From: Rhodanobacter sp. B04
GTDB lineage: Bacteria > Pseudomonadota > Gammaproteobacteria > Xanthomonadales > Rhodanobacteraceae
Assembly: GCF_002001125.1 (NCBI RefSeq)
Contig: NZ_MUNV01000026.1
Location: 433,010 to 497,009, forward strand
Direction: 5' to 3'
DNA length: 64,000 nucleotides
How positions within the stretch are numbered: position 1 is the stretch's first letter; each line of letters begins with the position of its first letter. Of this stretch, positions 9,340 to 19,382 are shown piece after piece. Below the pieces are notes generated by a model that saw only the letters and a program-made list of their open reading frames with translations, was not told the DNA's origin and did not search any database. Position numbers and translations under genes: made by a program.

Positions 9340-10875
9340 ATGTCCCACGCAATCCTCACCGCACTTGGCCTGCACGGCGAGCAGTCCGGCACGTACCTCG
9401 GCCAGGGCGAGTGGTCGAAGACCACCGATGCCGGCGCGCTGCAGCCGGTGAACCCGGCGACCGGCGAGGTGCTCGGTACCGTGCATGCTTCCAGCGCCGC
9501 CGACTACGAGGTGATCGTCAAGCGTGCGCAGGCCGCCTTCAAGGTATGGCGCACCACGCCGGCACCGCAGCGCGGTGAGGCGGTGCGCCTGTGCGGCGAG
9601 GCGCTGCGCAAGCACAAGGATGCGCTCGGTTCGCTGGTGGCGCTGGAGATGGGCAAGATCAAGCCCGAGGGCGACGGCGAAGTGCAGGAGATGATCGACA
9701 TCGCCGATTTCGCGGTGGGCCAGAGCCGCATGATGTACGGCGCCACCATGCACTCGGAGCGCCCGGGCCATCGCATGTACGACCAGTACCACCCGCTGGG
9801 TCTGGTCGGCATCATCAGCGCGTTCAACTTTCCGGTCGCGGTGTGGGCATGGAACTCGTTCCTCGCCACCATCGCCGGCGACATCTGCATCTGGAAGCCG
9901 TCGCCGAAGACGCCGCTGTCGGCGATCGCCACCCTCCGCATCTGCAACGAGGCGCTGAAGGCCGGCGGTTTCCCCGACCTGTTCTTCCTGTTCAACGATG
10001 CCGGCACCGAGCTGTCGCAGGCCTTCGTCGACGACAAGCGCATCCCGCTGATCAGCTTCACCGGCTCGACCAAGGTCGGCCGCATGGTCGGCGAGCGCGT
10101 GGCGCAGCGCATGGGCCGCTCGCTGCTGGAGCTGGGCGGCAACAACGCGATCATCCTGGACGAAAGCGCCGACCTGAAGCTGGCGATCCCGGGCATCGTG
10201 TTCGGCGCCGTCGGCACCGCCGGCCAGCGCTGCACCACCACGCGGCGCCTGTTCGTGCACGAGTCGATCTACCAGAACGTGCTGGAGACCCTGGTCAAGG
10301 CGTACAAGCAGGTCGAGGGCAAGATCGGCGATCCGAACCTGTCGACCACACTGATGGGGCCGCTCAACAGCCCGGAAGCCGTGCAGGGTTACCTCGCCGC
10401 GGTCGAGAAGGCCAAGGCCGCGGGCGGCACGATCGCCACCGGCGGTGCGGCGCTGACCGACCGCAAGGGCAACTTCGTGTTGCCGACGATCGTCACCGGC
10501 ATCGCCAACTCGCATGACGTCGTGCAGACCGAGACGTTCGCGCCGATCCTGTACGTGATGCCGTTCAAGACGCTGGACGAGGCGATCGAGATGCAGAACG
10601 ACGTGCCGCAGGGCCTGTCCTCGTCGATCTTCACCAACAACCTGCGCGCGGGCGAGCAGTTCCTGTCGGCGGCCGGTTCGGACTGCGGCATCGCCAACGT
10701 CAACATCGGCACCTCCGGTGCCGAGATCGGCGGCGCGTTCGGCGGCGAGAAGGAGACCGGCGGCGGTCGCGAGTCGGGTTCCGACGCATGGAAGGTCTAC
10801 ATGCGCCGCCAGACCAACACGATCAACTACTCGACCTCGCTGCCGCTGGCCCAGGGCATCAAGTTCGACCTGTAA
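9340..10875 (+). CDS. amaB: ALDH7-type aldehyde dehydrogenase (piperideine-6-carboxylate / alpha-aminoadipic semialdehyde dehydrogenase)
   Basis: The 511-residue NAD(P)-dependent aldehyde dehydrogenase has the Rossmann motif [15 protein letters not shown], the general base in [10 protein letters not shown] and the catalytic cysteine in [14 protein letters not shown]. The GNNA and GQRCTTTRR variants, and the overall length, are those of ALDH7 enzymes, which oxidise the semialdehyde of lysine catabolism. ATG 9340 follows CAGGAGACATCC. No other lysine-catabolic gene is visible nearby, so the substrate is inferred from family only. Confidence 0.85.
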   Translation: MSHAILTALGLHGEQSGTYLGQGEWSKTTDAGALQPVNPATGEVLGTVHASSAADYEVIVKRAQAAFKVWRTTPAPQRGEAVRLCGEALRKHKDALGSLVALEMGKIKPEGDGEVQEMIDIADFAVGQSRMMYGATMHSERPGHRMYDQYHPLGLVGIISAFNFPVAVWAWNSFLATIAGDICIWKPSPKTPLSAIATLRICNEALKAGGFPDLFFLFNDAGTELSQAFVDDKRIPLISFTGSTKVGRMVGERVAQRMGRSLLELGGNNAIILDESADLKLAIPGIVFGAVGTAGQRCTTTRRLFVHESIYQNVLETLVKAYKQVEGKIGDPNLSTTLMGPLNSPEAVQGYLAAVEKAKAAGGTIATGGAALTDRKGNFVLPTIVTGIANSHDVVQTETFAPILYVMPFKTLDEAIEMQNDVPQGLSSSIFTNNLRAGEQFLSAAGSDCGIANVNIGTSGAEIGGAFGGEKETGGGRESGSDAWKVYMRRQTNTINYSTSLPLAQGIKFDL

Positions 10876-10966
10876 GAGAGGTGATCCGGTCACTGACGGT
10901 TCGCCGTCCGCGACCGTTGGCAACGCGTATCGGCACCCTCCGTCATCCACAGCGAGTGCAGCGGCG

Positions 10967-11266
10967 ATGAGTTATCAACCTGCGTACCAGCCCGTTTCGC
11001 GTACCAGTTCGCTGGCGATCGTGAGCCTGGTGTTCGGCATCCTCAGCTGGTGCCTGTTGCCGTTCATCGGGGCGATCGTGGCGATCGTCTGTGGCCACCT
11101 GGCGCGCAGCGAAATCCGCCATGCTGCGGTCGGCAACGTCATCGAGGGTGATGGCATGGCGATCGCCGGGCTGGTGCTCGGTTATGTGCATCTGGCCGTC
11201 TGGTTGCTCGTGCTGCTGGTGGTGCTGGGCATATTGTTTCTGGGCGCCGGCCTGCACTGGCATTGA
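10967..11266 (+). CDS. DUF4190-type small membrane protein
   Basis: This 99-residue protein has two hydrophobic segments (SLVFGILSWCLLPFIGAIVA and VHLAVWLLVLLVVLGILFL) flanking a GHLARSEIR...GDGMAIAGLVLGY motif that I associate with DUF4190 proteins. Its function is unknown. Its stop is 4 bp from the start of the SDR gene. Confidence 0.75.
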   Translation: MSYQPAYQPVSRTSSLAIVSLVFGILSWCLLPFIGAIVAIVCGHLARSEIRHAAVGNVIEGDGMAIAGLVLGYVHLAVWLLVLLVVLGILFLGAGLHWH

Positions 11267-11270
11267 CTGC

Positions 11271-12038
11271 ATGGTCAAGTCGGCACCGTTTGATTTTGGC
11301 GACTGGCGTGTCGTCGTGGCCGGCGGCAGCCGCGGCATCGGTCGCAGCATCGCCTTGGCGTTTGCTCAGGCCGGCGCCGCAGTTTCGATCTGCGCACGTG
11401 GCGAAGTCGCGCTGGAGGAAACCCGGCAGATGATCGCTGGCTGCGGTGTGGCCGCACACGCGCAGTCATGTGATCTGGCCGATGCGAAGGCCATCGAGGA
11501 CTATGTCGCGAGTGCCGCCAGCGCGCTCGGCGGTATCGACGTACTGGTGAACAACGCCAGCGGCTACGGTTTCGGCGACAACGACGAAGCGTGGCTGGCC
11601 GATTTCAACGTCGACCTGATGGCCGCGGTGCGCGCCTCGCGGGTCGCGCTGCCGCATCTGGCGAAATCGGCACATGCCAGCATCCTGCATACCAGTTCGA
11701 TCGCGGCATTGCGCCCGCGACCGGGTGGCCCGTCGTATGCCGCGATGAAGGGTGCGCTGAGCCACTACACGACGTCACAGGCATTGGTACTGGCCGAACA
11801 GCGTATCCGGGTCAACGCCATCGCGCCCGGCTCGATCGAGTTTGCCGGCGGCATGTGGGATCGCTGCAGGCATGAGGATCCGGCGCGCTACGCCGCCGTG
11901 CTGGCCAAGATCCCGTTCGGCCGCTACGGCACGCCGGAGGAGGTTGCCCATGCGGCGTTGTTCCTCGCCTCGCCGTGGGCTGGTTGGATCACCGGGCAGA
12001 CCCTGGTCGTCGATGGCGGCCAGATGCTGCATGGCTGA
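11271..12038 (+). CDS. SDR-family oxidoreductase
   Basis: The 255-residue short-chain dehydrogenase has the cofactor motif VAGGSRGIGRSIA, the NNAS motif (VLVNNASGYG), the catalytic Ser in HTSSIAA and YAAMK (Tyr-x-x-x-Lys), and the C-terminal GQTLVVDGGQ typical of FabG-like members. The substrate cannot be assigned. It is tightly spaced between the DUF4190 gene and a methyltransferase. Confidence 0.9.
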   Translation: MVKSAPFDFGDWRVVVAGGSRGIGRSIALAFAQAGAAVSICARGEVALEETRQMIAGCGVAAHAQSCDLADAKAIEDYVASAASALGGIDVLVNNASGYGFGDNDEAWLADFNVDLMAAVRASRVALPHLAKSAHASILHTSSIAALRPRPGGPSYAAMKGALSHYTTSQALVLAEQRIRVNAIAPGSIEFAGGMWDRCRHEDPARYAAVLAKIPFGRYGTPEEVAHAALFLASPWAGWITGQTLVVDGGQMLHG

Positions 12039-12057
12039 GCGAAGCGGAGTCGATCAG

Positions 12058-12825
12058 ATGAGCGACCTGCAGTCCACCGCGCGTTTCAGCGATCGCGTCG
12101 ACGACTACGTGCGCTACCGGCCCGACTATCCGCCGGCCTTGCTCGATTGGCTGCAGCGCGAGCAGGGTGTCGATACCCGCTGGCGGGTGGCCGACATCGG
12201 CGCCGGCACCGGCATCTCGTCGAAGATGTTTCTCGACGCCGGTTATCGCGTGACTGCGGTGGAGCCAAATGCGCCGATGCGTGCGGCAGCCCAGCACTCG
12301 CTGGGTGCGTACGATGGCTTTCATGCTGTCGACGGCGCCGCCGATGCGACGGGACTTGCCGACGCCAGCGTGGACCTGGTCGCCGTGGCGCAGGCGTTCC
12401 ACTGGTTCGATGAGGAAGCGACGCGGCGTGAGTTCGCGCGCATCCTGCGCCCGCGCGGGCTGGCGGCGATCTGGTGGAATTCGCGCCGGCTGACCGGCAC
12501 GCGCTTCCTCGAAGGCTACGAGGCGTTGCTGCAGGCTTATGGTACCGATTACACCAGCGTGGCCGAACGCTACGCCGACGATGCGCGCATGCGTGCCTGG
12601 TTTGGTGACGGCTGGCGTGGCAGCGCCAGCTTCGAGCATGGCCAGCGGCTGGACTTCGAGGCACTGCGCGGCAGGCTGATGTCCTCCTCCTATGCGCCGC
12701 AGGCCGGCCATCCCATGCACGGGCCGATGCTGCACGCACTGCGCGAACTGTTCGACGCCTGCTCGGAGCACGGCACGGTAAGCTTCGATTACGTCACCCG
12801 CATCTTTGCCGGACACCTGGCCTGA
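12058..12825 (+). CDS. Class I SAM-dependent methyltransferase
   Basis: The 255-residue protein has motif I VADIGAGTGISSKMFL, an acidic motif II (VTAVEPNAPMRAAA) and the later VAVAQAFHWFDEEATRREFARIL, typical of UbiE/YcgJ-like small-molecule methyltransferases. The substrate is unknown. The stop lies only 3 bp before pyrD, so cotranscription is likely. Confidence 0.85.
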   Translation: MSDLQSTARFSDRVDDYVRYRPDYPPALLDWLQREQGVDTRWRVADIGAGTGISSKMFLDAGYRVTAVEPNAPMRAAAQHSLGAYDGFHAVDGAADATGLADASVDLVAVAQAFHWFDEEATRREFARILRPRGLAAIWWNSRRLTGTRFLEGYEALLQAYGTDYTSVAERYADDARMRAWFGDGWRGSASFEHGQRLDFEALRGRLMSSSYAPQAGHPMHGPMLHALRELFDACSEHGTVSFDYVTRIFAGHLA

Positions 12826-12828
12826 CCC

Positions 12829-13866
12829 ATGTACGACTACCTGCGCCCGCTGCTGTTCAAGCTCGATCCCGAGACCGCACATCACCTCACCCTGTACGGC
12901 CTGGGCGTGGCCCAGCGCAGCAACTTCGCGCACTGGATCGCGAAGCCACCGGCCGATCTGCCGACCACGGTGTTCGGCATCACATTCCCGAATCCGGTCG
13001 GTCTGGCCGCCGGGTTGGACAAGAACGCCGAGCATCTCGATGCGCTCGACACGCTCGGTTTCGGCTTCATCGAGGTGGGTACCGTCACGCCGCTGCCGCA
13101 GCCCGGCAACGACAAGCCGCGCATGTTCCGACTGGCGCAGCACGAGGCGATCATCAACCGGCTCGGCTTCAACAACGGCGGCGTCGAGGCGCTGGTGCGC
13201 AACGTGCAGCAATCCAGCTACCACGGCGTGCTCGGCATCAACATCGGCAAGAACAAGGACACGCCGAACGAGAAGGCGGTCAACGATTACCTGACCTGCC
13301 TGCACAAGGTCTACGAGCACGCCAGCTACGTCACGGTGAACATCTCCTCACCGAACACGCAGGGGCTGCGCGACCTGCAGCAGGAAGCCACGTTGTACAA
13401 GTTCATCTCGCTGTTGCGCGCGGCGCAGGAGCGGCTGGGCTCGCAGGCTGGCCGGCGCAAGCCGATGCTGCTGAAGATCGCACCGGATTTGAGCGAGGCC
13501 GAGCTGGACTCGATTGCCGAGGTCTTGCTGCGCACCGGCATCGACGGCGTGATCTGCAGCAACACCACGATCGACCACGCTGCCGTGGCCGACGATCCGC
13601 ATGGCGGCGAAACCGGCGGCCTGTCCGGCAAGCCCTTGTTCGAACGCGCCACCGCGGTGCTGGCCGGCATGCACCGGCGCCTGCAGGGGCGCATCCCGCT
13701 GGTTGGCGTGGGCGGTATCCTCGACGGCAGCGACGCGGCCGAGAAGATGGATGCCGGTGCCTCGCTGGTGCAGGTCTATTCGGGCCTGATTTATCGCGGT
13801 CCGCAACTCGTTGGCGAATGCGTCAACGAAATCCGTCGCCAGCGCGAGGCTGCCCATGCTGCCTGA
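12829..13866 (+). CDS. pyrD: Dihydroorotate dehydrogenase, quinone-dependent (class 2)
   Basis: The 345-residue protein begins with the class 2 membrane-associating helices (MYDYLRPLLFKLDPETAHH), then FGITFPNPVGLAAGLDKNAE, the catalytic-serine segment VTVNISSPNTQGLRDLQ and the FMN-phosphate motif VGVGGILDGSDA. It oxidises dihydroorotate to orotate in pyrimidine synthesis, passing electrons to quinone at the inner membrane. Confidence 0.97.
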   Translation: MYDYLRPLLFKLDPETAHHLTLYGLGVAQRSNFAHWIAKPPADLPTTVFGITFPNPVGLAAGLDKNAEHLDALDTLGFGFIEVGTVTPLPQPGNDKPRMFRLAQHEAIINRLGFNNGGVEALVRNVQQSSYHGVLGINIGKNKDTPNEKAVNDYLTCLHKVYEHASYVTVNISSPNTQGLRDLQQEATLYKFISLLRAAQERLGSQAGRRKPMLLKIAPDLSEAELDSIAEVLLRTGIDGVICSNTTIDHAAVADDPHGGETGGLSGKPLFERATAVLAGMHRRLQGRIPLVGVGGILDGSDAAEKMDAGASLVQVYSGLIYRGPQLVGECVNEIRRQREAAHAA

Positions 13867-14905
13867 ACGCACGGACATGGGGGGTTACACGCTCATCGAA
13901 AACGCCTCGCTGGCGAACCGCAATACGCTGCGCGTGGCCGCACGGGCGAAGCTGCTGGCCGAGATGCGCGACGCCAGCAAATTGCCTGAACTGCTTGGTT
14001 TTCCGGCTATCGGCAACGACCGGTTGCTGGTATTGGGCGAGGGCAGCAACGTACTTTTCACCGGCGATTTCGACGGTACCGTGCTGGCGATGGAAACCCG
14101 AGGCGTGCAGGTGGAAAGTGATGGCGACAGCGCACGCATCGCGGTCGCCGCTGGCGAACGCTGGGACGATTTCGTGCGCTGGACCCTGGGCCAGGGCTAC
14201 GCGGGCCTGGAGAACCTGATCCTGATCCCAGGCACCGTCGGCGCCGCGCCGATCCAGAACATCGGCGCCTACGGCTGCGAAGTGGCCGAGTTCATCGAGA
14301 GTGTGGAAGCGTGGGACATCCGCGAACGCGGCGTGGTGACGCTCGATCATGCGACCTGCGCGTTCGGTTATCGCGACTCGCTGTTCAAGCACGAACCGGG
14401 CCGTTACATCGTCACCGCCGTGCGCTTCGTGTTGCCGCGCAGCCGTCCGCTGCGCACCGACTACGCCGGCATCAACGAGCAACTGGCACGGATGGGCGTC
14501 GACAAGCCCGCGCCGTTCCACGTGGCCGAAGCCGTGGTGCACCTGCGCACGAGCAAGTTGCCCGATCCGATGGTGATCGGCAACGCCGGCAGCTTCTTCA
14601 AGAACCCGATCATCGACGCGGCGCCGGCGGATGCGCTCAAGCGCGAACATCCCGGGCTGGCCGTGTGGCCACAACCCGACGGCCGGTGCAAGGTATCCGC
14701 TGCCTGGATGATCGAGGCAGCCGGTTTCAAGGGCGTCCGCGAGGGTGATGCGGGGATCTCCAATCGGCATGCGCTGGTGCTGGTCAATCATGGCAAGGCC
14801 AGCGGCCCCGAGCTGTGGGCGCTGGCGCAGCAGGTGATTGCGGGTGTCGCGGCAAAGTTCGCCGTGCGGCTGGAGCCGGAGCCGGTGGTGATCGGCGCCG
14901 GCTGA
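13856..14905 (+). CDS. murB: UDP-N-acetylenolpyruvoylglucosamine reductase
   Basis: The 349-residue enzyme has the FAD-binding LVLGEGSNVLF and the MurB segments LILIPGTVGAAPIQNIGAYG and GNAGSFFKNPII (catalytic Ser). It reduces the enolpyruvyl group to form UDP-MurNAc. ATG 13856 overlaps the end of pyrD by 11 bp; ATG 13877 (MGGYTL) is the alternative. The length and the lack of a type II deletion fit the E. coli-like type I enzyme. Confidence 0.95.
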   Translation: MLPERTDMGGYTLIENASLANRNTLRVAARAKLLAEMRDASKLPELLGFPAIGNDRLLVLGEGSNVLFTGDFDGTVLAMETRGVQVESDGDSARIAVAAGERWDDFVRWTLGQGYAGLENLILIPGTVGAAPIQNIGAYGCEVAEFIESVEAWDIRERGVVTLDHATCAFGYRDSLFKHEPGRYIVTAVRFVLPRSRPLRTDYAGINEQLARMGVDKPAPFHVAEAVVHLRTSKLPDPMVIGNAGSFFKNPIIDAAPADALKREHPGLAVWPQPDGRCKVSAAWMIEAAGFKGVREGDAGISNRHALVLVNHGKASGPELWALAQQVIAGVAAKFAVRLEPEPVVIGAG

Positions 14906-14995
14906 TTGCCGGCCGCGCCAGGCGACCCTTCACGCAACCGAAATAGCACGCATGCCAGCATGTGCGCCTTGCCACGGCCGTGAAGGAATGCCGCG

Positions 14996-16726
14996 ATGGG
15001 TATCAGCAATGTTGCCGATGTACTGGTCGAAACCCTCGCCCAGGCCGGGGTGAAACGTATCCATGGACTGGTCGGCGACAGCCTCAACGGCATCACCGAG
15101 TCATTGCGACAGCGCAAGGACATCAGCTGGTTTCACTATCGGCATGAAGAGGCCGCGGCCTTCGCCGCCAGCGCCGAATCGCAATTGACCGGCGAGCTGG
15201 CCGTATGTGCCGGCTCCTGCGGACCGGGCAACCTGCACCTGATCAACGGGCTGTACGACGCCCAGCGCACGCGTACCCCGGTGCTGGCCATCGCCGCGCA
15301 TATTCCTTCCGTGGAAATCGGCAGCGACTATTTTCAGGAAACCCATCCGCAGAACCTGTTCCAGGAATGCAGCCACTACTGCGAACTGGTCAGCGACGCT
15401 TCGCAGATCCATCGCGCCGCGGCCATCGCGATCCGTACCGCGATCGCCAAGCGTGGCGTGGCGGTCCTGGTGATACCCGGCGATGTCGCACTGTCGGCCG
15501 CCTCCGGCCCGGTGGTTTCCACCGCCGGCCTGCTGGCGCCGGCACCGCAGGTCACGCCACCGCCGGCGCAGCTCGATCGGCTGGCCGAGCTGCTCGGCAG
15601 CGGCCGCAAGGTCACCCTGTTCTGCGGGCGCGGTTGCGCGGGCGCGCACGATGCGGTGATCCGGCTGGCGGAAACGCTGAAGGCGCCGGTGGTGCACGCG
15701 CTGGGCGGCAAGGAATACGTCGAGTGGGACAACCCCTACGACGTCGGCATGACCGGCCTGATCGGTTTCAGCTCCGGCTACGAAGCGATGATGGCTTGCG
15801 ACACGCTGTTGCTGCTCGGTACCGATTTTCCATACCGGCAGTTCTTTCCCAGCGACGCGAAGATCTGCCAGATCGATTTGCGTGCCGAAAACCTGGGGCG
15901 CCGCTGTCATCTGGACATGGGCCTGGTCGGTGACGTCAACGCCACCGTCGCGGCGCTGCTGCCGCGCCTGAAACCCGCTGCGGACGACAGCCATCTCAAG
16001 CAAAGCGTGGCCAACTATCGCAAGGCGCGCGAAGGTCTCAACGACCTGGCAACCGGCAAAGCCGGCAGCAAACCGATCCACCCGCAGTACGTCGCCAAGG
16101 TGGTCAGTGACGCAGCCAGCGACGATGCCGTGTTCACTTGCGACGTCGGTACGCCCACGATCTGGGCTGCACGCTATCTGCAGATGAACGGTCGTCGCCG
16201 CCTGCTCGGTTCGTTCGTGCACGGCTCGATGGCCAATGCGATGCCGCAGGCGATCGGTGCGCAGACCGCGTATTCCAAGCGGCAAGTAGTCAGCCTGTCC
16301 GGTGACGGCGGTTTCAGCATGCTGATGGGCGACCTGCTCACCTTGGTGCAGCACGAGCTGCCGGTGAAGATCGTGGTGTTCAACAACGGCACGCTGGGTT
16401 TCGTGGAACTGGAGATGAAGGCCTCCGGCTTCCTGCCGGTGGGCGTGTCCCTGGACAATCCCGACTTCGCCGCCGTGGCGCGTGCCGCCGGTATCTATGG
16501 CGTGCGCGTCGAAGACCCGGGCGATCTGGAAAAAGCCGTGCGCGACGCCTTCGCCCATGACGGCCCGGCACTGGTCGACGTGGTGACCAACCGGCAGGAG
16601 TTGTCGATGCCGCCGAAGATCCAGCTTGAACAGATGAAGGGTTTCAGCCTGTGGGCGTTGCGCACCGTGATGAACGGGCGTGGCGACGAATTGATCGAAC
16701 TGGCACGCAGCAATCTGCTGCGCTGA
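14996..16726 (+). CDS. poxB: Pyruvate dehydrogenase (quinone), PoxB
   Basis: The 576-residue thiamine-diphosphate enzyme has the N-terminal catalytic Glu region ([15 protein letters not shown]), [19 protein letters not shown] and the C-terminal ThDP-binding motif [18 protein letters not shown] ending in [11 protein letters not shown]. PoxB decarboxylates pyruvate to acetate and CO2 and feeds electrons to ubiquinone at the membrane. Acetolactate synthase is excluded by the PoxB-specific [18 protein letters not shown] stretch. Confidence 0.92.
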   Translation: MGISNVADVLVETLAQAGVKRIHGLVGDSLNGITESLRQRKDISWFHYRHEEAAAFAASAESQLTGELAVCAGSCGPGNLHLINGLYDAQRTRTPVLAIAAHIPSVEIGSDYFQETHPQNLFQECSHYCELVSDASQIHRAAAIAIRTAIAKRGVAVLVIPGDVALSAASGPVVSTAGLLAPAPQVTPPPAQLDRLAELLGSGRKVTLFCGRGCAGAHDAVIRLAETLKAPVVHALGGKEYVEWDNPYDVGMTGLIGFSSGYEAMMACDTLLLLGTDFPYRQFFPSDAKICQIDLRAENLGRRCHLDMGLVGDVNATVAALLPRLKPAADDSHLKQSVANYRKAREGLNDLATGKAGSKPIHPQYVAKVVSDAASDDAVFTCDVGTPTIWAARYLQMNGRRRLLGSFVHGSMANAMPQAIGAQTAYSKRQVVSLSGDGGFSMLMGDLLTLVQHELPVKIVVFNNGTLGFVELEMKASGFLPVGVSLDNPDFAAVARAAGIYGVRVEDPGDLEKAVRDAFAHDGPALVDVVTNRQELSMPPKIQLEQMKGFSLWALRTVMNGRGDELIELARSNLLR

Positions 16727-16808
16727 GCTGATTGCGCACCCGCAATGCTCAGCTTGGTTTGTACTTTTGATCCGAAGCACAGGGCTTTCGTGCTCCTGCG
16801 GAGCCCGA

Positions 16809-16930
16809 GTTACTTTTCTCTTGCGTGGCCAAGAGAAAAGTAACCAAAAGAGAAGGCCACCCCGCTTGGCGCTTGCCGGGCATCCTGCCCGGCAAGTCCG
16901 TGAGCCGGAGCCGGGCTTTTCGACAGGACT
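16809..16930. repeat. Dispersed palindromic repeat of the GTTACTTTTCTCTT family
   Basis: A perfect 14-bp inverted repeat (16809-16822 with 16831-16844) is followed by a second GC-rich palindrome around CTTGCCGGGCATCCTGCCCG. This family recurs in Xanthomonadales intergenic DNA and yields spurious peptides containing VTFLL..QEKSNQ. It lies between poxB and the convergent MFS gene. Confidence 0.65.
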
Positions 16931-17017
16931 CCTCGCCCTCCAACGGAGGCGAAAGCTCTGCACTCGATCAACAAAATGAGCAAGCGCATCGCGGCTGAAG
17001 CCGCTCCAACAAATAAG

Positions 17018-18268
17018 CTACGCGCGAGCCCGCTTCTCGATATCCGGCAAAAACACCGTGATCAACCCCATCAACGGCAGATACGCACACAACCGGTAGA
17101 CGTATTCGATGCCATGCGCATCGGCCAATCCGCCGAGCACGGCGGCGCCGATACCGCCCATGCCGAAGGCAAAACCAAAGAACAGTCCCGAAATCATGCC
17201 GACCCGGCCGGGGATCAGCTCCTGCGCGTAGACCAGGATCGCGGAGAACGCCGAGGCCAGGATCAGACCGATGATCACCGTCAGCACGCCGGTCCACATC
17301 AGGTTCGCATGCGGCAGCAGCAGGGTGAACGGCGCCACGCCGAGGATCGATACCCAGATCACCCATTTGCGCCCGATGCGGTCGCCGATCGGGCCGCCGA
17401 TCAGCGAGCCGGCCGCCACCGCGAACAGGAACACGAACAGGTGTACCTGCGCGCTCTGCACCGACACGCCGAACTTGTGGATCAGGTAGAAGGTGTAATA
17501 GCTGCTGAGGCTGGCCAGGTAGAAATACTTGGAGAAGATCAGCAGGCCGAGGATCGCCAGCGCACCGATGATCCGGTTGCGCGACAGCGCCACCACCGTC
17601 AGGTGTCGCGCCGCCGACTTGCTGCGCGCGACGTGATGCTGCGCATACCAGCGGCCGACCTGCAGCAGCACCACGATCGCCAGCAGTGCCGCCAGCGAGA
17701 ACCATGCCACGCTGCCGCGCCCTTGCGGCACGATGATCCATGCGGCCAGCAGCGGCCCCAGCGACGCGCCGGTGTTGCCGCCTACCTGGAACAGCGATTG
17801 CGCCAGGCCATGCCGGCCGCCCGAGGCCATCCGCGCCACCCGCGAGGATTCCGGATGGAATACCGACGAGCCGGTGCCGACCAGCGCAGCCGCCAGCAAC
17901 AGGATCGGGAAGTTCGGCGCCACCGCCAGCAGCAACAGGCCGCACAGGGTGAAGCCCATGCCCACCGGCAGCGAGTAAGGCATCGGCCGGCGGTCGGTGA
18001 CCATGCCGACCAGCGGCTGCAGCATCGAGGCGGTGAGCTGATAGGTCAGCGTGATCAGGCCGACCTGGGCGAAGCTCAGGTGAAAATCGTTTTTCAGGAC
18101 CGGGTAGATCGCCAGCAGCAGCGACTGGATCATGTCGTTGAGCATGTGCGCGAAGCTGATGCCGCCAAGCACGCCGAAGGCGGTGCCTTCGGCATGCTGT
18201 ACCGGTTGCGTCATCGCTGGGGTCGTCGGCTGAGCCGCTAGGCTCGCCTCGTCGACGCGGGTATCCAT
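17018..18268 (-). CDS. MFS transporter, fosmidomycin-resistance (Fsr) type
   Basis: The 416-residue protein has twelve predicted membrane helices and the Fsr-like segments SFAHMLNDMIQSLLLAIYPVLK, FHPESSRVARMASGGRHG (helix 5 region) and GFAFGMGGIGAAVLGGLAD. It should export a small toxic compound by proton antiport. ATG 18268 is preferred over 18298. It is transcribed divergently from an AraC-type regulator, 126 bp away, a common regulator-pump pairing. Confidence 0.85.
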   Translation of the reverse strand: MDTRVDEASLAAQPTTPAMTQPVQHAEGTAFGVLGGISFAHMLNDMIQSLLLAIYPVLKNDFHLSFAQVGLITLTYQLTASMLQPLVGMVTDRRPMPYSLPVGMGFTLCGLLLLAVAPNFPILLLAAALVGTGSSVFHPESSRVARMASGGRHGLAQSLFQVGGNTGASLGPLLAAWIIVPQGRGSVAWFSLAALLAIVVLLQVGRWYAQHHVARSKSAARHLTVVALSRNRIIGALAILGLLIFSKYFYLASLSSYYTFYLIHKFGVSVQSAQVHLFVFLFAVAAGSLIGGPIGDRIGRKWVIWVSILGVAPFTLLLPHANLMWTGVLTVIIGLILASAFSAILVYAQELIPGRVGMISGLFFGFAFGMGGIGAAVLGGLADAHGIEYVYRLCAYLPLMGLITVFLPDIEKRARA

Positions 18269-18394
18269 GGACAAATCTCGGGGATGGGGGAGGGGCATTG
18301 CATTGCCAGGAGCGCCACTCTAGAGTGACGGGCGCGGGCCCGCATGCATCAGTGGGTCAAATGTTGTCGAATCCGGGCCACAGCTTCGCTCGCC

Positions 18395-19195
18395 ATGCGC
18401 AATACACGGATCACCCATTACGAAGACACCCCGCGCGATGTCGTCACCACCGGCAACGACTATCCGCCGCACTACGTCCTGCCCCGCCATGCCCACAAGC
18501 GCGGCCAGCTGCTGTACGCCGCCACCGGCGTGGTCACGGTGATCACCGACGAAGGCAGCTGGGTGGTGCCGCCGCGCCGTGCGCTGTGGATTCCGGCCGG
18601 TGTCGCGCATGAGGTGCGCATGAGCGGCGTGGTGTCCACCCGCAGTGCCTATGTGAGGGACGCGGCTGCCGCGCAACTGCCGCGCCATTGCCGGGTGATC
18701 GGCGTGTCGCTGCTGCTGCACGCCTTGCTGCTGGAGGCCGTGGATCTGCCGGCGGAGTACGCACTGGACGGTCGCGATGGCCGGGTGATGGCGCTGCTGC
18801 TGGACGAGATCGCCGCGATGCCTGCGCTGGCGCTGAGCACGCCGTTGCCGCGCGATCCCCGGCTGGCCCGGCTATGTCGCGCCCTGATGGCGGCGCCGGC
18901 ACTGGAAATCGACATCGACTCCATGGCGCACAAGGCCGGCATGAGCCGGCGCAGCTTCACCCGCCTGTTCCGCCAGCAGACCGGCATGAGTTTCAGCGCC
19001 TGGCGCCAGCAGGCTTGTCTGCTGGTGGCGTTGACCCGGCTGGGTGGCGGCGAATCGATCACCCAGGTGGCCGTCGACCTTGGCTACAGCAGCGCCAGCG
19101 CGTTCACCGCGGCGTTCCGGCGGGTACTCGGTGCCGCGCCCAGCCGCTACCTGGCATCGCACGAGCGCAACGACCGCGGCGTGGCCGAGGCATGA
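18395..19195 (+). CDS. AraC-family transcriptional regulator
   Basis: The 266-residue protein has an N-terminal cupin sensor (PRHAHKRGQLLYAATGVVTV, then PPRRALWIPAGVAHEV). A C-terminal double helix-turn-helix follows, with MSRRSFTRLFRQQTGMSF and the signature ITQVAVDLGYSSASAFTAAFRR. ATG 18395 gives the usual start for this RmlC-cupin subclass. The divergent Fsr-like pump is the obvious candidate target (inference). Confidence 0.9.
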   Translation: MRNTRITHYEDTPRDVVTTGNDYPPHYVLPRHAHKRGQLLYAATGVVTVITDEGSWVVPPRRALWIPAGVAHEVRMSGVVSTRSAYVRDAAAAQLPRHCRVIGVSLLLHALLLEAVDLPAEYALDGRDGRVMALLLDEIAAMPALALSTPLPRDPRLARLCRALMAAPALEIDIDSMAHKAGMSRRSFTRLFRQQTGMSFSAWRQQACLLVALTRLGGGESITQVAVDLGYSSASAFTAAFRRVLGAAPSRYLASHERNDRGVAEA

Positions 19196-19278
19196 GCCGG
19201 TGTGCGCCCGGCAGTCGCATGAAGCGGCCACGGTCACTGGCATGTCAAAGTCGGCTGGCAAGCTGGGTCGGTGTTGCC

Positions 19279-19296
19279 CTGTCATATCACGGTCGC
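19279..19296 (+). promoter_or_regulatory. Possible Pho box upstream of ppk
   Basis: CTGTCAT-ATCA-CGGTCGC resembles the PhoB direct repeat (two 7-bp CTGTCAY units separated by 4 bp); the second unit matches 5 of 7. An inverted copy ATGACAG is at 19329-19335. This is a weak, pattern-only call about 87 bp upstream of the ppk start. Confidence 0.25.
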
Positions 19297-19382
19297 CATG
19301 CCGGCACGGGGTTACCATGTCTGCCCGCATGACAGTCTCTCGGGTCGCGCGACCTTTCTGACCGGATCATGGATTTGTGCCA

